DNA from: Haloarcula hispanica ATCC 33960
GTDB lineage: Archaea; Halobacteriota; Halobacteria; Halobacteriales; Haloarculaceae
Direction of reading: 5' to 3'
DNA: 64,000 nt
Assembly (NCBI RefSeq): GCF_000223905.1
Contig: NC_015948.1
Coordinates: 248,001 to 312,000, forward strand
The notes under the pieces were generated by a model. It saw only the letters and a list, made by a program, of their open reading frames with translations, did not search any database and was not told the DNA's origin. Numbering within the stretch: the first letter of the stretch is position 1; the number at the start of each line of letters is the position of its first letter. The position numbers and the translations under genes are program-made. Below are positions 1-8,777 of this stretch, piece by piece.

Positions 1-371
1 AGCGCCTGCTCGACGCCCGGTGGCTGTGGCGGCAAGACGAGCCACGGCGCGCCGGAGACGGTGAGAAAGCCGGCTCCCGCAAGCGCCAGTCGCTTCGTCG
101 CGCCCGAGCCGGGGATTGCAGGTTCGAGGAAGAAGTACACCATCCCGAACACTGCGACGCCGAACAGCAGGCCCCAGAGGACGCCGCCGCCGATGCTCGC
201 GACGGCCGTCGTGAGCCCGGAGACGACGGGGCCGCCGCCGTGGCCGTGCCCGTGTTCGAACGTCTCCAGTCCGGCAGTGAAGCTGTTCCCGACTGTCGCG
301 ACGAACAGGCCGTAGACCAGCCCGCCGGCCACGCCGGCCACTGCGCCGCGTTCGAGGTAGTCAGTCGCCAT
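1..371 (-). CDS. cbtA: CbtA, cobalt transporter subunit (3' end beyond window)
   Basis: Reverse-strand reading frame open from the ATG at 371-369 to the window edge, so the C-terminus is missing. The visible 123 residues show a membrane segment near the N-terminus, a short His-Gly loop (GHGHGGG), a second hydrophobic stretch and a PWLVLPPQPPGVE motif like the conserved Pro-rich motif of the CbtA family. CbtA is thought to be the multi-spanning part of a cobalt uptake system found near cobalamin genes. Its start codon shares a base with the stop of cbtB (TGATG), so the two are probably translationally coupled. The setting beside CobN and the ChlI/ChlD fusion supports cobalt rather than another metal. 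Substrate is inferred from context. Confidence 0.85.
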   Translation of the reverse strand, partial: MATDYLERGAVAGVAGGLVYGLFVATVGNSFTAGLETFEHGHGHGGGPVVSGLTTAVASIGGGVLWGLLFGVAVFGMVYFFLEPAIPGSGATKRLALAGAGFLTVSGAPWLVLPPQPPGVEQA

Positions 372-577
372 CAGTGGCAGGTGATCCCGGCGCTGTGTCG
401 GAAGTTGTGCAGCGAGTCGTGCAGCATCGGGTCCTGCACGAACAGCAGCGTGAAGCCGAGCGCCGCCACCAGCGCGACGGCAATGGCGATCTGCGGGCCG
501 GTCAGCGACGCTCTGGCGCGTTCGATACGGTCATGCACGCTGTCCGTAGCGCGTGCGGTGTCAGTGTCGTCCTGCAT
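371..577 (-). CDS. cbtB: CbtB, small cobalt transporter subunit
   Basis: A 68-residue protein with one membrane helix (about residues 30-48) and a C-terminal tail rich in histidine (HDSLHNFRHSAGITCH) that fits metal binding. This layout, one helix followed by a His-rich tail and lying directly before cbtA, is typical of CbtB. The upstream bases (about 578-646) are AT-rich and contain an 8-base palindrome TCTTAAGA, a possible promoter or operator element. It is on the same strand as the chelatase fusion gene upstream and may be read with it or from its own promoter. Confidence 0.85.
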   Translation of the reverse strand: MQDDTDTARATDSVHDRIERARASLTGPQIAIAVALVAALGFTLLFVQDPMLHDSLHNFRHSAGITCH

Positions 578-646
578 TGAAATCTCGTTTGTCTTAAGAA
601 CAAGTAAGATTGTAAAACTTCCGCCTGAGACAGCTCCGGCCGGGGG

Positions 647-2809
647 TTATCGCTTGCTGGCGACGGCGTCGACGCGCTCGGCGGTCAGCGCGTCCAGCGG
701 GACGACCGACGCGTCCGTTTCGTCAGCAACGAGGTCGAGCAGACCGGCGCGACTCCCTTCGCCCGCATCCACGACGACGGTGCGGTCGGCTGCTTCGCCG
801 AGCGTCCGCGCCGCGTTTCTGGTCGCTGCGACCGGACTCCCGTCGGCGGTGTTCGCCCGGCCGTCGGTCACGACGACGACAACGCCGGCGTCCGGGTCCG
901 CCCGGTCGAGCACTTCCCGAGCGGCCGCCAGCCCGTCCGGCAGCGGCGTCCGGTCGCCGGTCGGGAGGTCCTTCAGGTGTCGGGCCGCCAGCGAGACGCT
1001 CTCGGTCGGCGGGAGGACCACGTCCGCGCCCTCGCCGGCGAAGGTGACAAAGGCGACCTGGTCGCGGGCTTGGTAGGCGTCCTTCAACAGTTCCAGCACA
1101 GTCCCCTTCGCGGCTTTCATCGCCGGGCGCATCGACGCGCTTGCGTCGACGGCGAACACGACCAGCGTCTCGGCGTCGCCTGCACGAACGGACTTCCGAA
1201 GGTCACGTGACTCGACATGGCCGCTCCCGCGACTGGCCGCCGCCCGGACCGACGCTGCGGCGTCGACCTCATCGTCCCGGCCGGCGCGCTCGGTTCGGAC
1301 CGTTGCACCGCGTTTCGTCCCTGTCGCGCTCGCACGGCCGCTTGCGCTCCCACCGTCGGTGTCGACCGACGGGGCATCCACGTCGGGTGCGCCGCTGTCG
1401 CCGACTGTGGCGCGGGACTGGCCCGGCAGCAGCGGGGTGGCGTTTTCCGGGTCGTCGGACTGGTTGGACTCTCCCTCCCCACCGTCGTCTCCGGCCGCTC
1501 CTTCGCCGTCGCCGGCCTCTGCTTCCTGCCGCTCGCCGTCGCTGTCGGCCGAGGTGGGCGTTGGCTGCTCGCCGCGCTCGCCTGACTCGTCGTCGCCGCC
1601 CTCGCCGGCGTCACCGCTGTCGTCCGGCCGCTGTTCTTGCTGTTCGCTTCCGTCCTCACCGCCTTCGGAATCGGCTCCGTCGTTTACTGACTCGTCGCCG
1701 GCCCCCGCTTCCTCTCCATCGTCTTCCGCGTCACCTTCCTCGTCACCGTTTTCTCCGTCGTCGTCGGACTGCTCCTCGGATTCGTCCTCGCCGTCCTCGA
1801 AATGGTCGTCGAGCACGTCGTCCACGTCCGGCGCGTCCTCGAAGGGCCGGGAGGTGAGCCGGTGGGGGAGCGCGAACTCGGCGGCGCGCTCGATGTCTGA
1901 TTCAAGAACCGTCGTCCGCCCGTCGAGCGCGGCGAACGTCCGGGCCGCCCGCGCGGTGGCGATGTCGCCGCGGTGACCGTCGAGGCCGGCGTCCCGACAG
2001 AGTTCGGCGATCTGCTCGCGGAACTCGCGGGCGAGGGCGACCTCGGGCAGCAGTTCGCGGGCGGTCCGCAGGCGCTCGCCCGGGTCGCGGTCGGGTTCGC
2101 TCTGCATCTCCTCGTCGCCGTCCTCTCCCAGTGCTTGGTCGATGATAGCGACACGGTCATCGAGGTTCTCGCAGGCCGACACCTCGGTCTGCAGGGCGAA
2201 TCGGTCCCGCAACTGCGGGCGGAGGTCGCCCTCCTCGGGGTTCATCGTCCCGACGAGGGTGAACTCGGCGGGGTGGGAAACGGTGACGCCGTCGCGCTCG
2301 ACCCGGTTCTGGCCGCTCGCAGCAGCGTCGAGCAGCACGTCGACGAGGTGGTCGTCCAGCAGGTTCACCTCGTCCACGTAGAGGATGCCGCGGTTCGCGC
2401 GGGCCAGCAAGCCGGGGTCGAACTCGTGGTCGCCGTCGAGCGCGTCGGCCACCGACAGCGTCCCGACGACGCGGTCCCGGGTCGCGCCCAGCGGGAGCGT
2501 GACGAGTGGCACCGACCGCGTCTCGACGGGTGGGTCCGCCCGCGTCCGGCAGTCGTCACACTGGGCCTCCGGCCTGTCCGGTGGACAGCCGTAGGGACAG
2601 TCCGCGACCGCGCGCTGCTCGGGCAGCAGGTCGGCGAGGGCGCGCACGGCCGTCGATTTCGCCGTCCCCTTCTCGCCGCGAACGAGCAGGCCGTCGAGGT
2701 CGTCGTCTGTCGCGACGGCCAGCAACCCGTCTTTGAGGTCCCGCTGGCCCACCACGGCTGCGAAGGAGGCCTCCTGCGAAGCTTTTTTGCCGTCGCCGAG
2801 TACAACCAT
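647..2809 (-). CDS. ChlI/ChlD-type fused AAA+ and VWA chelatase subunit (cobalt chelatase partner of CobN)
   Basis: The 720-residue protein has three parts. The N-terminal AAA+ ATPase module (about 1-330) carries a Walker A motif GEKGTAKST and a Walker B-like ILYVDEVNLL. The middle (about 340-520) is a long run of Asp, Glu, Gly and Ser. The C-terminal VWA domain (about 540-715) has a MIDAS motif DASAS. The family drives metal insertion by the large CobN/ChlH subunit using ATP. In aerobic bacteria this work is done by separate CobS and CobT; here one fused protein probably does it. It is divergent from cobN across only 35 bases, which ties the two functionally. On the reverse strand a TATA-like TTATTAAAT lies about 26 bases before the ATG at 2809, so a leaderless start there is likely. 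Magnesium chelatase activity is unlikely because no chlorophyll genes are seen. Confidence 0.88.
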   Translation of the reverse strand: MVVLGDGKKASQEASFAAVVGQRDLKDGLLAVATDDDLDGLLVRGEKGTAKSTAVRALADLLPEQRAVADCPYGCPPDRPEAQCDDCRTRADPPVETRSVPLVTLPLGATRDRVVGTLSVADALDGDHEFDPGLLARANRGILYVDEVNLLDDHLVDVLLDAAASGQNRVERDGVTVSHPAEFTLVGTMNPEEGDLRPQLRDRFALQTEVSACENLDDRVAIIDQALGEDGDEEMQSEPDRDPGERLRTARELLPEVALAREFREQIAELCRDAGLDGHRGDIATARAARTFAALDGRTTVLESDIERAAEFALPHRLTSRPFEDAPDVDDVLDDHFEDGEDESEEQSDDDGENGDEEGDAEDDGEEAGAGDESVNDGADSEGGEDGSEQQEQRPDDSGDAGEGGDDESGERGEQPTPTSADSDGERQEAEAGDGEGAAGDDGGEGESNQSDDPENATPLLPGQSRATVGDSGAPDVDAPSVDTDGGSASGRASATGTKRGATVRTERAGRDDEVDAAASVRAAASRGSGHVESRDLRKSVRAGDAETLVVFAVDASASMRPAMKAAKGTVLELLKDAYQARDQVAFVTFAGEGADVVLPPTESVSLAARHLKDLPTGDRTPLPDGLAAAREVLDRADPDAGVVVVVTDGRANTADGSPVAATRNAARTLGEAADRTVVVDAGEGSRAGLLDLVADETDASVVPLDALTAERVDAVASKR

Positions 2810-2844
2810 ACTTGTATTAGTGCAAACGGAGATTTAATAACGTT
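2810..2844. promoter_or_regulatory. compact bidirectional promoter between the chelatase fusion gene and cobN
   Basis: Only 35 bases separate two divergent start codons. On the plus strand TTGTATTAG (about 2811-2819) is roughly 30 bases before the cobN ATG. On the minus strand TTATTAAAT (about 2832-2840) is roughly 26 bases before the other ATG. Each TATA box thus sits almost at the other gene's start, so a single bound factor could affect both genes. This is read from spacing, not measured. Confidence 0.5.
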
Positions 2845-5800
2845 ATGCCACAGCTAGGACTCTACACCGCGACGGAGAACGAACTCGGGGCCGTCCAGCG
2901 GGCCGCGGACGAGGTCGACGCCGACCTCGTCGTGCGCTCGGAGAGCGACCTCGACGACGAGCCAGCGGTCGAGGCGTTCGTCGACGAACTGACAGACGCC
3001 GACGCCGTAATCCTGTGGCTCCACGGAGCCGAGGACAGCATGCCCGGCTACGAGATGGCCGTCGAGCGGTTGCGCGAGGCCGGCGTCCCGCTCGTGGTGA
3101 AAGCGACGGGCGACGCCTTCGCCTTCGAGGACACGTCGGTTCCTGACGAGCACCGCGAGACAGTCTACGACTACCTCGAGAAGGGCGGGGCGAGCAACGT
3201 CGCCAACTGCGTGCGCTACCTGGTGGCGCAGTACGGGCACGCCGACCCATCCTACGACGACCCGGTGACGCTGCCGACGGAGGGCGTCTACCATCCCGAC
3301 CATCCGGGCGCGAGCATCGACGACCTGCGGGCGACGTTCGACCCGGCGAAACCGACCGTCGCCGTCTGGTTCTACGAGTCCCACTGGACCCACGAGAACA
3401 CCCGCTACGTCGACGCGCAGGTCCGGGCCATTGAGGCCCAAGGGGCGAACGCGCTCCCGATATTCTGTGAACCGGCGACCGACGCCGAGGGCCAGTGGAA
3501 CGCCGAACAGGTCACTGAGGAGTGGCTCCTCGATGCTGACGGCAACCCGCTGGTCGATGCAGTCTGCTCGTCGTTCATGTTCTCGCTGTCGATGGACGAA
3601 CGCGGCCGCAGCGCCGACGACGAAGGCCAGAGCGCCGAGGACGTGTTCCTCGACAAACTCGGCGTCCCGGTCATCCAGACCGTGACGACGATGCGCTCCC
3701 GGTCCCGGTACGACAGCAGCGATACGGGCGTGATGGGCTTCGAACTCGCGCTTTCGGTCGCGCTGCCGGAGTTCGACGGCAACGTCATCACCCACCCCAT
3801 CTCGGGTAAGGAGCGGACCGACGACGACGCCGATATCGGGAGCGCGCCGAAACAGCACTTCCCCATCGACGACCGCATCGACCACGTCGCGCGGCTGGCG
3901 GTCAACTGGGCCGAACTGCGCCACACCCCGAACGACGAGAAGCAGGTCGCCGTCGTTCTGCACAACTACCCGCCCAGCGACGACGGTATCGGGACCGCCT
4001 TCGGGCTGGATTCGCCCGAGAGTACAGTGAATCTGCTGGAGGAACTGGATGCTCGCGGGTATGACCTCGGTGATACGATGCCCGAGAGCGGCCAGTCGCT
4101 TGTCGAGCGCTTGACCGCCCAACTGACCCTCGACGACCGCTGGGTCGCGCCCGAGGACGTGCGCGAGCTGAGCGTCGACACCGTCTCGCCGACCCAGTAC
4201 GGCGAGTGGTTCGAGATGCTTGACGACGACTTCCGTGAGAACGTCGTTGAGGAGTGGGGCGACCCGCCCGAGCGCCCGTTCGCAATTCCCGGCGTGGAGT
4301 TCGGAAACGTGCTCGTGACGGTCCAGCCCCCACGCGGGTTCGGCATGGACCCCTCGAAAGTGTACCACGACTCGGACCTCCAGCCGCCCCACGACTACGT
4401 CGCGTTCTACCGCTGGCTCCGCAACAGCTACGAGACGGACGCTGTCGTTCACCTCGGGACCCACGGCAGTCTGGAGTGGCTGCCGGGCAAGACTGTCGGG
4501 CTGGACGGCGAGAGCGCACCGGACCAGCTCATCGACGACATCCCGAACGTCTACCCGTACATCGTCAACAACCCCGGCGAGGGGACCCAGGCGAAGCGGC
4601 GCTCCTACGCCGCCATTGTCGACTACCTGACCCCGGTGATGGCCAACGCCGGCACGTACGACGACCTCGCCGACCTGGAGGAGCTGGCCGACCGCTACCG
4701 CGAGGCCGGCATGGAAGACGCCCGGACCGACGACGGCGAGCACCTCGCCGAGCAGCTCCGCCAGACCGTCGACGAACTGGACCTCGCCGTCGAACTCGGC
4801 ATCGCCGGCGAAATCGACGAGAAGGCCGACGTACGTGGCCCTGACGAAGCCGGGTCGACGCTCGCTGAGGGTGACGTGGCTGGCGACGACCTCGACATTG
4901 ACGCCCTCGTCGAACGGGTCCACGAGTACCTCACCGACGTGAAGACGACGCAGATCCGGAAGGGGCTGCACACGATGGGCGAGCCGCCGGCCGACGACCG
5001 ACTGGTCGACTACCTGGTCGCGCTCACGCGCCTCGAGAACCCCGGCGCGCCGTCCCTGCGCGAGAGCGTCGCTGGCGTGCTCGGCGTCGACTACGACAAA
5101 CTGCGCAACGCCCCCGGCGAGTACGACGAGGCGCTGGGGATGACCTACGCCGAGGCCGCCGACCACGTCCACGAGACCAGCAAAGACCTCGTCCGGACGC
5201 TGGCCGAGCACGACTTCGACGTGCCCGAGAGCGAACTCGAAGACAACACCTCGGAGGTGAATATGAACCTTCTCGTGGTCGACATCGAACCGCTCGGGGA
5301 TGCCCGCGTGCGGTCTGGCGCACACGAGGACCTCCGCGAGGCGCTGGCCTACATCTGCGAGGAGGCGGCCCCCCGGGTGGCCGGCGCAGCCGACGAGATT
5401 CCCCGCACCGCCGATGCTCTGGCTGGCGAGTACGTCCCACCCGGCGGCTCCGGCGCGCCGACCCGTGGCGGTGTCGACCTGCTCCCCACAGCCAGAAACT
5501 TCTACACACTGGACCCGCGGAAGGTCCCGGCCAAGACGGCGTGGGACGTGGGCAGCGAGGTCGCCGACGGCGTGCTGGAACGGCACGAGACCGACGAGGG
5601 CGAGTATCCCGAGGAAATCGGCGTCGTCGTCTGGGGCACGCCGACGGTTCGGACCCGCGGCGAGACAATTGCGCAGGTGCTCGCGCTGATGGGCGTCGAA
5701 CCGGTCTGGTCCGACGCCGGCCGCGTCGAGGACGTGGAGCCGATTCCGCTCGAGGAACTCGGCCGCCCGCGCATCGACGTGACGACGCGGGTCTCCGGGC

Positions 5801-6741
5801 TGTTCCGCGATGCGTTCCCGGCGGCAGCGGGGGTCGTCCACGACGCCGTCGACGCCGTTGTCGACCTCGACGAACCCCACGAGATGAACTACGTGAAGAA
5901 ACACGTCGAGGAAGAAACGGAAGACCTCGTGGCCGACGGCATGGACGAGGGCGACGCCGAGAGCGCGGCGAAACACCGCGTGTTCACCACTCGCCCCGGC
6001 GGCTACGGTGCCGGGACCAACAAGGCCGTCGACGAGGGCAACTGGGACGACCGCTCGGACCTCGCCGACGTGTACGTCCAGTGGGGCGGCTACGCGATGG
6101 GGTCCCGGGGCCGGGTCAGCGACGCCCACGACGCCTTCGAGCGCCGCCTGTCCTCGGTCGACGCGACGGTCAAAATCGAGGACACCGCCGAACAGGACGA
6201 GTTCGACTCCTCGGACTGGTACGCCTTCCACGGCGGTTTCATCTCCGCAGTCACGGAAATCGCCGGTGAGGAGCCCAATTCCTACGTCGGGGACTCCTCG
6301 GATCCGGACAACGTCGACGTCTACACCAACGAGGAAAAGGTCCGGAAGGCGATGCGCGCCCGCGTTCTGAACCCCTCGTGGCTCGACTCGATGGAGGAAC
6401 ACGGCTACAAAGGAGCCGGGGACCTCTCGACGACGGTTGACGTGGTGCTGGGCTGGGACGCGACGACCGATGTGGTCAGCGACACGCTGTGGGAGGACGT
6501 GGCCGAGCGCTACGCCTTCGACGCGGACCGACAGGAGTGGCTCCGGGACGTGAACCCCTGGGCGCTGGATTCGATCACCGACACGCTACTCGAAGCTATC
6601 GACCGCGGGCTCTGGGACGCCGACGACGAGACGCAGGACCGCCTGCGGGATCTGAACCTGGAGGTGGACGGTGATTTGGAGGCCCGTGCCGGGGCTGGCT
6701 CCAGCAACGATTCGACAGAGGTGACCTCAGATGACGACTAA
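2845..6741 (+). CDS. cobN: Cobaltochelatase subunit CobN
   Basis: A 1298-residue protein, close to the usual CobN length of about 1250-1300. It is the large porphyrin-binding subunit that inserts cobalt into hydrogenobyrinic acid a,c-diamide or a related corrin. Recognisable CobN/ChlH family blocks include a stretch around HLGTHGSLEWLPGKTVGL (about residues 535-552), the PNVYPYIVNNPGEGTQAKRR block, and a late RPGGYGAGTNKAVDEGNWD block with a following VQWGGYAMG. It heads an overlapping run with cbiC and cbiE. The start at 2845 is preceded by a TATA-like box at suitable distance. The absence of separate cobS/cobT, and the fused ATPase gene next door, suggest the haloarchaeal two-protein form of the enzyme. 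Confidence 0.95.
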   Translation: MPQLGLYTATENELGAVQRAADEVDADLVVRSESDLDDEPAVEAFVDELTDADAVILWLHGAEDSMPGYEMAVERLREAGVPLVVKATGDAFAFEDTSVPDEHRETVYDYLEKGGASNVANCVRYLVAQYGHADPSYDDPVTLPTEGVYHPDHPGASIDDLRATFDPAKPTVAVWFYESHWTHENTRYVDAQVRAIEAQGANALPIFCEPATDAEGQWNAEQVTEEWLLDADGNPLVDAVCSSFMFSLSMDERGRSADDEGQSAEDVFLDKLGVPVIQTVTTMRSRSRYDSSDTGVMGFELALSVALPEFDGNVITHPISGKERTDDDADIGSAPKQHFPIDDRIDHVARLAVNWAELRHTPNDEKQVAVVLHNYPPSDDGIGTAFGLDSPESTVNLLEELDARGYDLGDTMPESGQSLVERLTAQLTLDDRWVAPEDVRELSVDTVSPTQYGEWFEMLDDDFRENVVEEWGDPPERPFAIPGVEFGNVLVTVQPPRGFGMDPSKVYHDSDLQPPHDYVAFYRWLRNSYETDAVVHLGTHGSLEWLPGKTVGLDGESAPDQLIDDIPNVYPYIVNNPGEGTQAKRRSYAAIVDYLTPVMANAGTYDDLADLEELADRYREAGMEDARTDDGEHLAEQLRQTVDELDLAVELGIAGEIDEKADVRGPDEAGSTLAEGDVAGDDLDIDALVERVHEYLTDVKTTQIRKGLHTMGEPPADDRLVDYLVALTRLENPGAPSLRESVAGVLGVDYDKLRNAPGEYDEALGMTYAEAADHVHETSKDLVRTLAEHDFDVPESELEDNTSEVNMNLLVVDIEPLGDARVRSGAHEDLREALAYICEEAAPRVAGAADEIPRTADALAGEYVPPGGSGAPTRGGVDLLPTARNFYTLDPRKVPAKTAWDVGSEVADGVLERHETDEGEYPEEIGVVVWGTPTVRTRGETIAQVLALMGVEPVWSDAGRVEDVEPIPLEELGRPRIDVTTRVSGLFRDAFPAAAGVVHDAVDAVVDLDEPHEMNYVKKHVEEETEDLVADGMDEGDAESAAKHRVFTTRPGGYGAGTNKAVDEGNWDDRSDLADVYVQWGGYAMGSRGRVSDAHDAFERRLSSVDATVKIEDTAEQDEFDSSDWYAFHGGFISAVTEIAGEEPNSYVGDSSDPDNVDVYTNEEKVRKAMRARVLNPSWLDSMEEHGYKGAGDLSTTVDVVLGWDATTDVVSDTLWEDVAERYAFDADRQEWLRDVNPWALDSITDTLLEAIDRGLWDADDETQDRLRDLNLEVDGDLEARAGAGSSNDSTEVTSDDD

Positions 6742-7462
6742 CACAGACGACGCGACAGACGGCGACACGAACAGCGAGGACGACTTCGAGGAGTACGCCG
6801 ACCTCGGCGCGACCACCTCGAACGCGATGGATATCGCGGAGACGTCGATGGACCGCGTGCGCGAACTCGTGCCGGACGAGACGTTGGCCGACCGCATCCG
6901 CCAGAAGTCCGTCCACGCGACCGGTGACCCCGAGTTCCAGTATCTGATGCGGTTCACCGGGACGGACGACGACGAACCGGTCCGTGCGGGGGCTCGCGCT
7001 GTCCTCGATGAACAACCCATCGTCACCGACATCACGATGGTCAAGGCCGGCATCACCGGCCGCGGGCACGACTGTCCGGTCCAGAAGGCCATCGGTAACG
7101 GCGCGGAACTGGCCGCCGAAACCGGGATGACCCGCACGGCCGCGTCAGTGCTCGAACTCGACAAGCAGGGCGTCTACGACGGGGCGATTGCCGTCGTCGG
7201 GAACGCGCCGACCGCCGCGCTCGCGCTGGCGGACTGCATTGAGGACGGCACGCGCCCGGCGGTCGTCGTCGCCACGCCCGTCGGCTTCGTCAAGGCCGCC
7301 GAGAGCCGAGAGCGGCTCCGCGAGGTCGCCGCCGAGCACGGCGTGCCGACCATCACGAACGTCGGCCGCCGCGGCGGGAGCGGACTGGCCGCCGGGCTGA
7401 CGAACGAACTGGTGCACGTAGCCTCAGACGTACGAGACGGGGAACTCACGCTCGATGAGTAG
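6731..7462 (+). CDS. cbiC: Cobalt-precorrin-8X methylmutase CbiC
   Basis: A 243-residue protein of the CobH/CbiC family, which moves the C-11 methyl group to C-12 to make (hydrogeno/cobyr)inic acid. Family hallmarks are KSVHATGDPEFQ near residue 58, whose His is the expected catalytic residue, and the block ITDITMVKAGITG followed by GNAPTAA and VVVATPVGFVKAAESRE. The acidic N-terminal 30 residues are an extension typical of haloarchaea. It overlaps the end of cobN by 11 bases and the start of cbiE by 8 bases, so the three are probably cotranscribed and translationally coupled. Confidence 0.95.
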   Translation: MTTNTDDATDGDTNSEDDFEEYADLGATTSNAMDIAETSMDRVRELVPDETLADRIRQKSVHATGDPEFQYLMRFTGTDDDEPVRAGARAVLDEQPIVTDITMVKAGITGRGHDCPVQKAIGNGAELAAETGMTRTAASVLELDKQGVYDGAIAVVGNAPTAALALADCIEDGTRPAVVVATPVGFVKAAESRERLREVAAEHGVPTITNVGRRGGSGLAAGLTNELVHVASDVRDGELTLDE

Positions 7463-8216
7463 CGACGACTACGACCTCGATAGCGGGCCGGACCCAGCGG
7501 CCATCGCGGCGAGCGCGCCCGAGGACCCCGACGCCGACCGGCCGGTCCACGCTGTCGGCATCGGCCCGGGGAACCTCGATTTCCTGACGCCGCGCGGTGA
7601 GCAGGCGATTCGCGAAGCTGACGTAGTCGTCGGCTTCGAAACCGTCGTCGACTTCGTCGCCGACCGGACCGACGCGGACCTGCTGACCTGTGGCTACCGG
7701 GACGAACTCGACACGCTGGAGACTTTCGCCGAACGCGTGGCCGACGGCGAGCGTGGGACTGCGGTGGCGATGGGTGACCCGAACCATTCGGGCTACCAGT
7801 TCGTCGGGAAGGTCCAGCGTGCCGTCGACCGGCCGGTTCGTATCGTGCCGGGCATCTCCTCGCTGCAACTGGCTGCCAGTCGCGCCCGGACGCCAATGGA
7901 GGACACGACCTTTGTGACGCTCCACAAGAGCGGCGACCTCTCCACCGACCTCGACCGGCTCCGGAGCGACGTGGGCGACCGACACCTGCTCGTGTTGCCG
8001 CGCCCCTTCGACCTGATGCCCGAAGACGTCGCAGCCGAACTGCTGGACGCTGGCGGCGACCCCGAGCTGCCGGCGCTGGTCTACGAGCGACTCACCCACG
8101 ACGACGAGGCGCGGACCGCGACGACGCTCGGCGATCTTGCCAAAGATGCTGGCGGTGGCGGCAGGGACGACACGCGGTTCTCGGACCTGTCGGTGTTCGT
8201 CGTGCGGCGAGACTGA
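7455..8216 (+). CDS. cbiE: Cobalt-precorrin-7 (C5)-methyltransferase CbiE
   Basis: A 253-residue SAM-dependent tetrapyrrole methylase. The N-terminal GIGPGNLDFLTPRGEQAI motif, MGDPNHSGYQ in the middle and RIVPGISSLQLAASR with TFVTLHKSG are the standard family blocks; the last two are characteristic of CbiE. It methylates C-5 of the corrin ring. There is no CbiT (C-15 decarboxylating) domain fused here, so that activity must be encoded elsewhere. It is the last gene of the cobN-cbiC-cbiE run and ends 16 bases before the convergent DUF2062 gene. Confidence 0.93.
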   Translation: MSSDDYDLDSGPDPAAIAASAPEDPDADRPVHAVGIGPGNLDFLTPRGEQAIREADVVVGFETVVDFVADRTDADLLTCGYRDELDTLETFAERVADGERGTAVAMGDPNHSGYQFVGKVQRAVDRPVRIVPGISSLQLAASRARTPMEDTTFVTLHKSGDLSTDLDRLRSDVGDRHLLVLPRPFDLMPEDVAAELLDAGGDPELPALVYERLTHDDEARTATTLGDLAKDAGGGGRDDTRFSDLSVFVVRRD

Positions 8217-8232
8217 GGCCGTTTTACTGCGG

Positions 8233-8700
8233 TCAGCTAACTGCGGCGGGCTCTTGCTGCCGCCGCCTGTATTCGTTTATCAGACGGAACGCCAGCACGT
8301 ACCCGATAGCAGCGAACACGATGGCCAGGATAATGTTCCCCGTCCACAGTCGGACCAGCACGTCGCCGCCCATCGACATCGACACACCGTCGAATGACAG
8401 CCCGGGTATCGGCCCCAGAATCCGGTTGCCGAGCCAGAAGCTCGACGCGTACACGCCCCACTTGACTGGCGGATTGAGTATCAGCACCGAGGCAAACAGC
8501 GCGACCTTGCTGAGCTGTCTGAACAGGTACGCGAGGACGAGAAAGGCGATGAACCCAGTGCCAAGCGTCGGTAGCGCGGTGAGGAACACACCGACGCTGA
8601 AGCTCATCGCGACCTCTCGCGGAGAGTGGTCCTCTATCAGCGCGGTCACCAGCTTCTCTTTGACCTGTTCCCGCGTCTGCGCTACTCGTCGGCGAACCAT
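8233..8700 (-). CDS. DUF2062 membrane protein
   Basis: A 155-residue protein whose first 45 residues (EDHSPREVAMSFSVGVFLTALPTLG) match the DUF2062 signature, followed by three or four membrane segments with an NPPVKWGVYASSFWLG block. The family has no firm function; members often sit beside glycosyltransferases, but here it lies between cobalamin genes. It is convergent with cbiE. The position may be chance, and no role in corrin synthesis is claimed. Confidence 0.85.
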   Translation of the reverse strand: MVRRRVAQTREQVKEKLVTALIEDHSPREVAMSFSVGVFLTALPTLGTGFIAFLVLAYLFRQLSKVALFASVLILNPPVKWGVYASSFWLGNRILGPIPGLSFDGVSMSMGGDVLVRLWTGNIILAIVFAAIGYVLAFRLINEYRRRQQEPAAVS

Positions 8701-8777
8701 CTACGTGCCAGAATGTACCGTGGGTACAAATCGCTTCCTCTCGTCGACGGGAGCTCGGCACTGCCGCCGCGACAGCC

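Noticed and set aside
1117-1857. Arg-rich and Ser/Pro-rich open frames over the middle of the chelatase fusion gene
   Set aside because: These are other-frame readings of its acidic repeat-like linker; such low-complexity DNA stays open in several frames.
2854-6402. Long open frame (about 1180 codons) on the minus strand
   Set aside because: It is the mirror of cobN. In GC-rich haloarchaeal genes the reverse frame is often open. The translation is rich in Val, Gly, Arg and His without any domain, while the plus strand is an unmistakable CobN.
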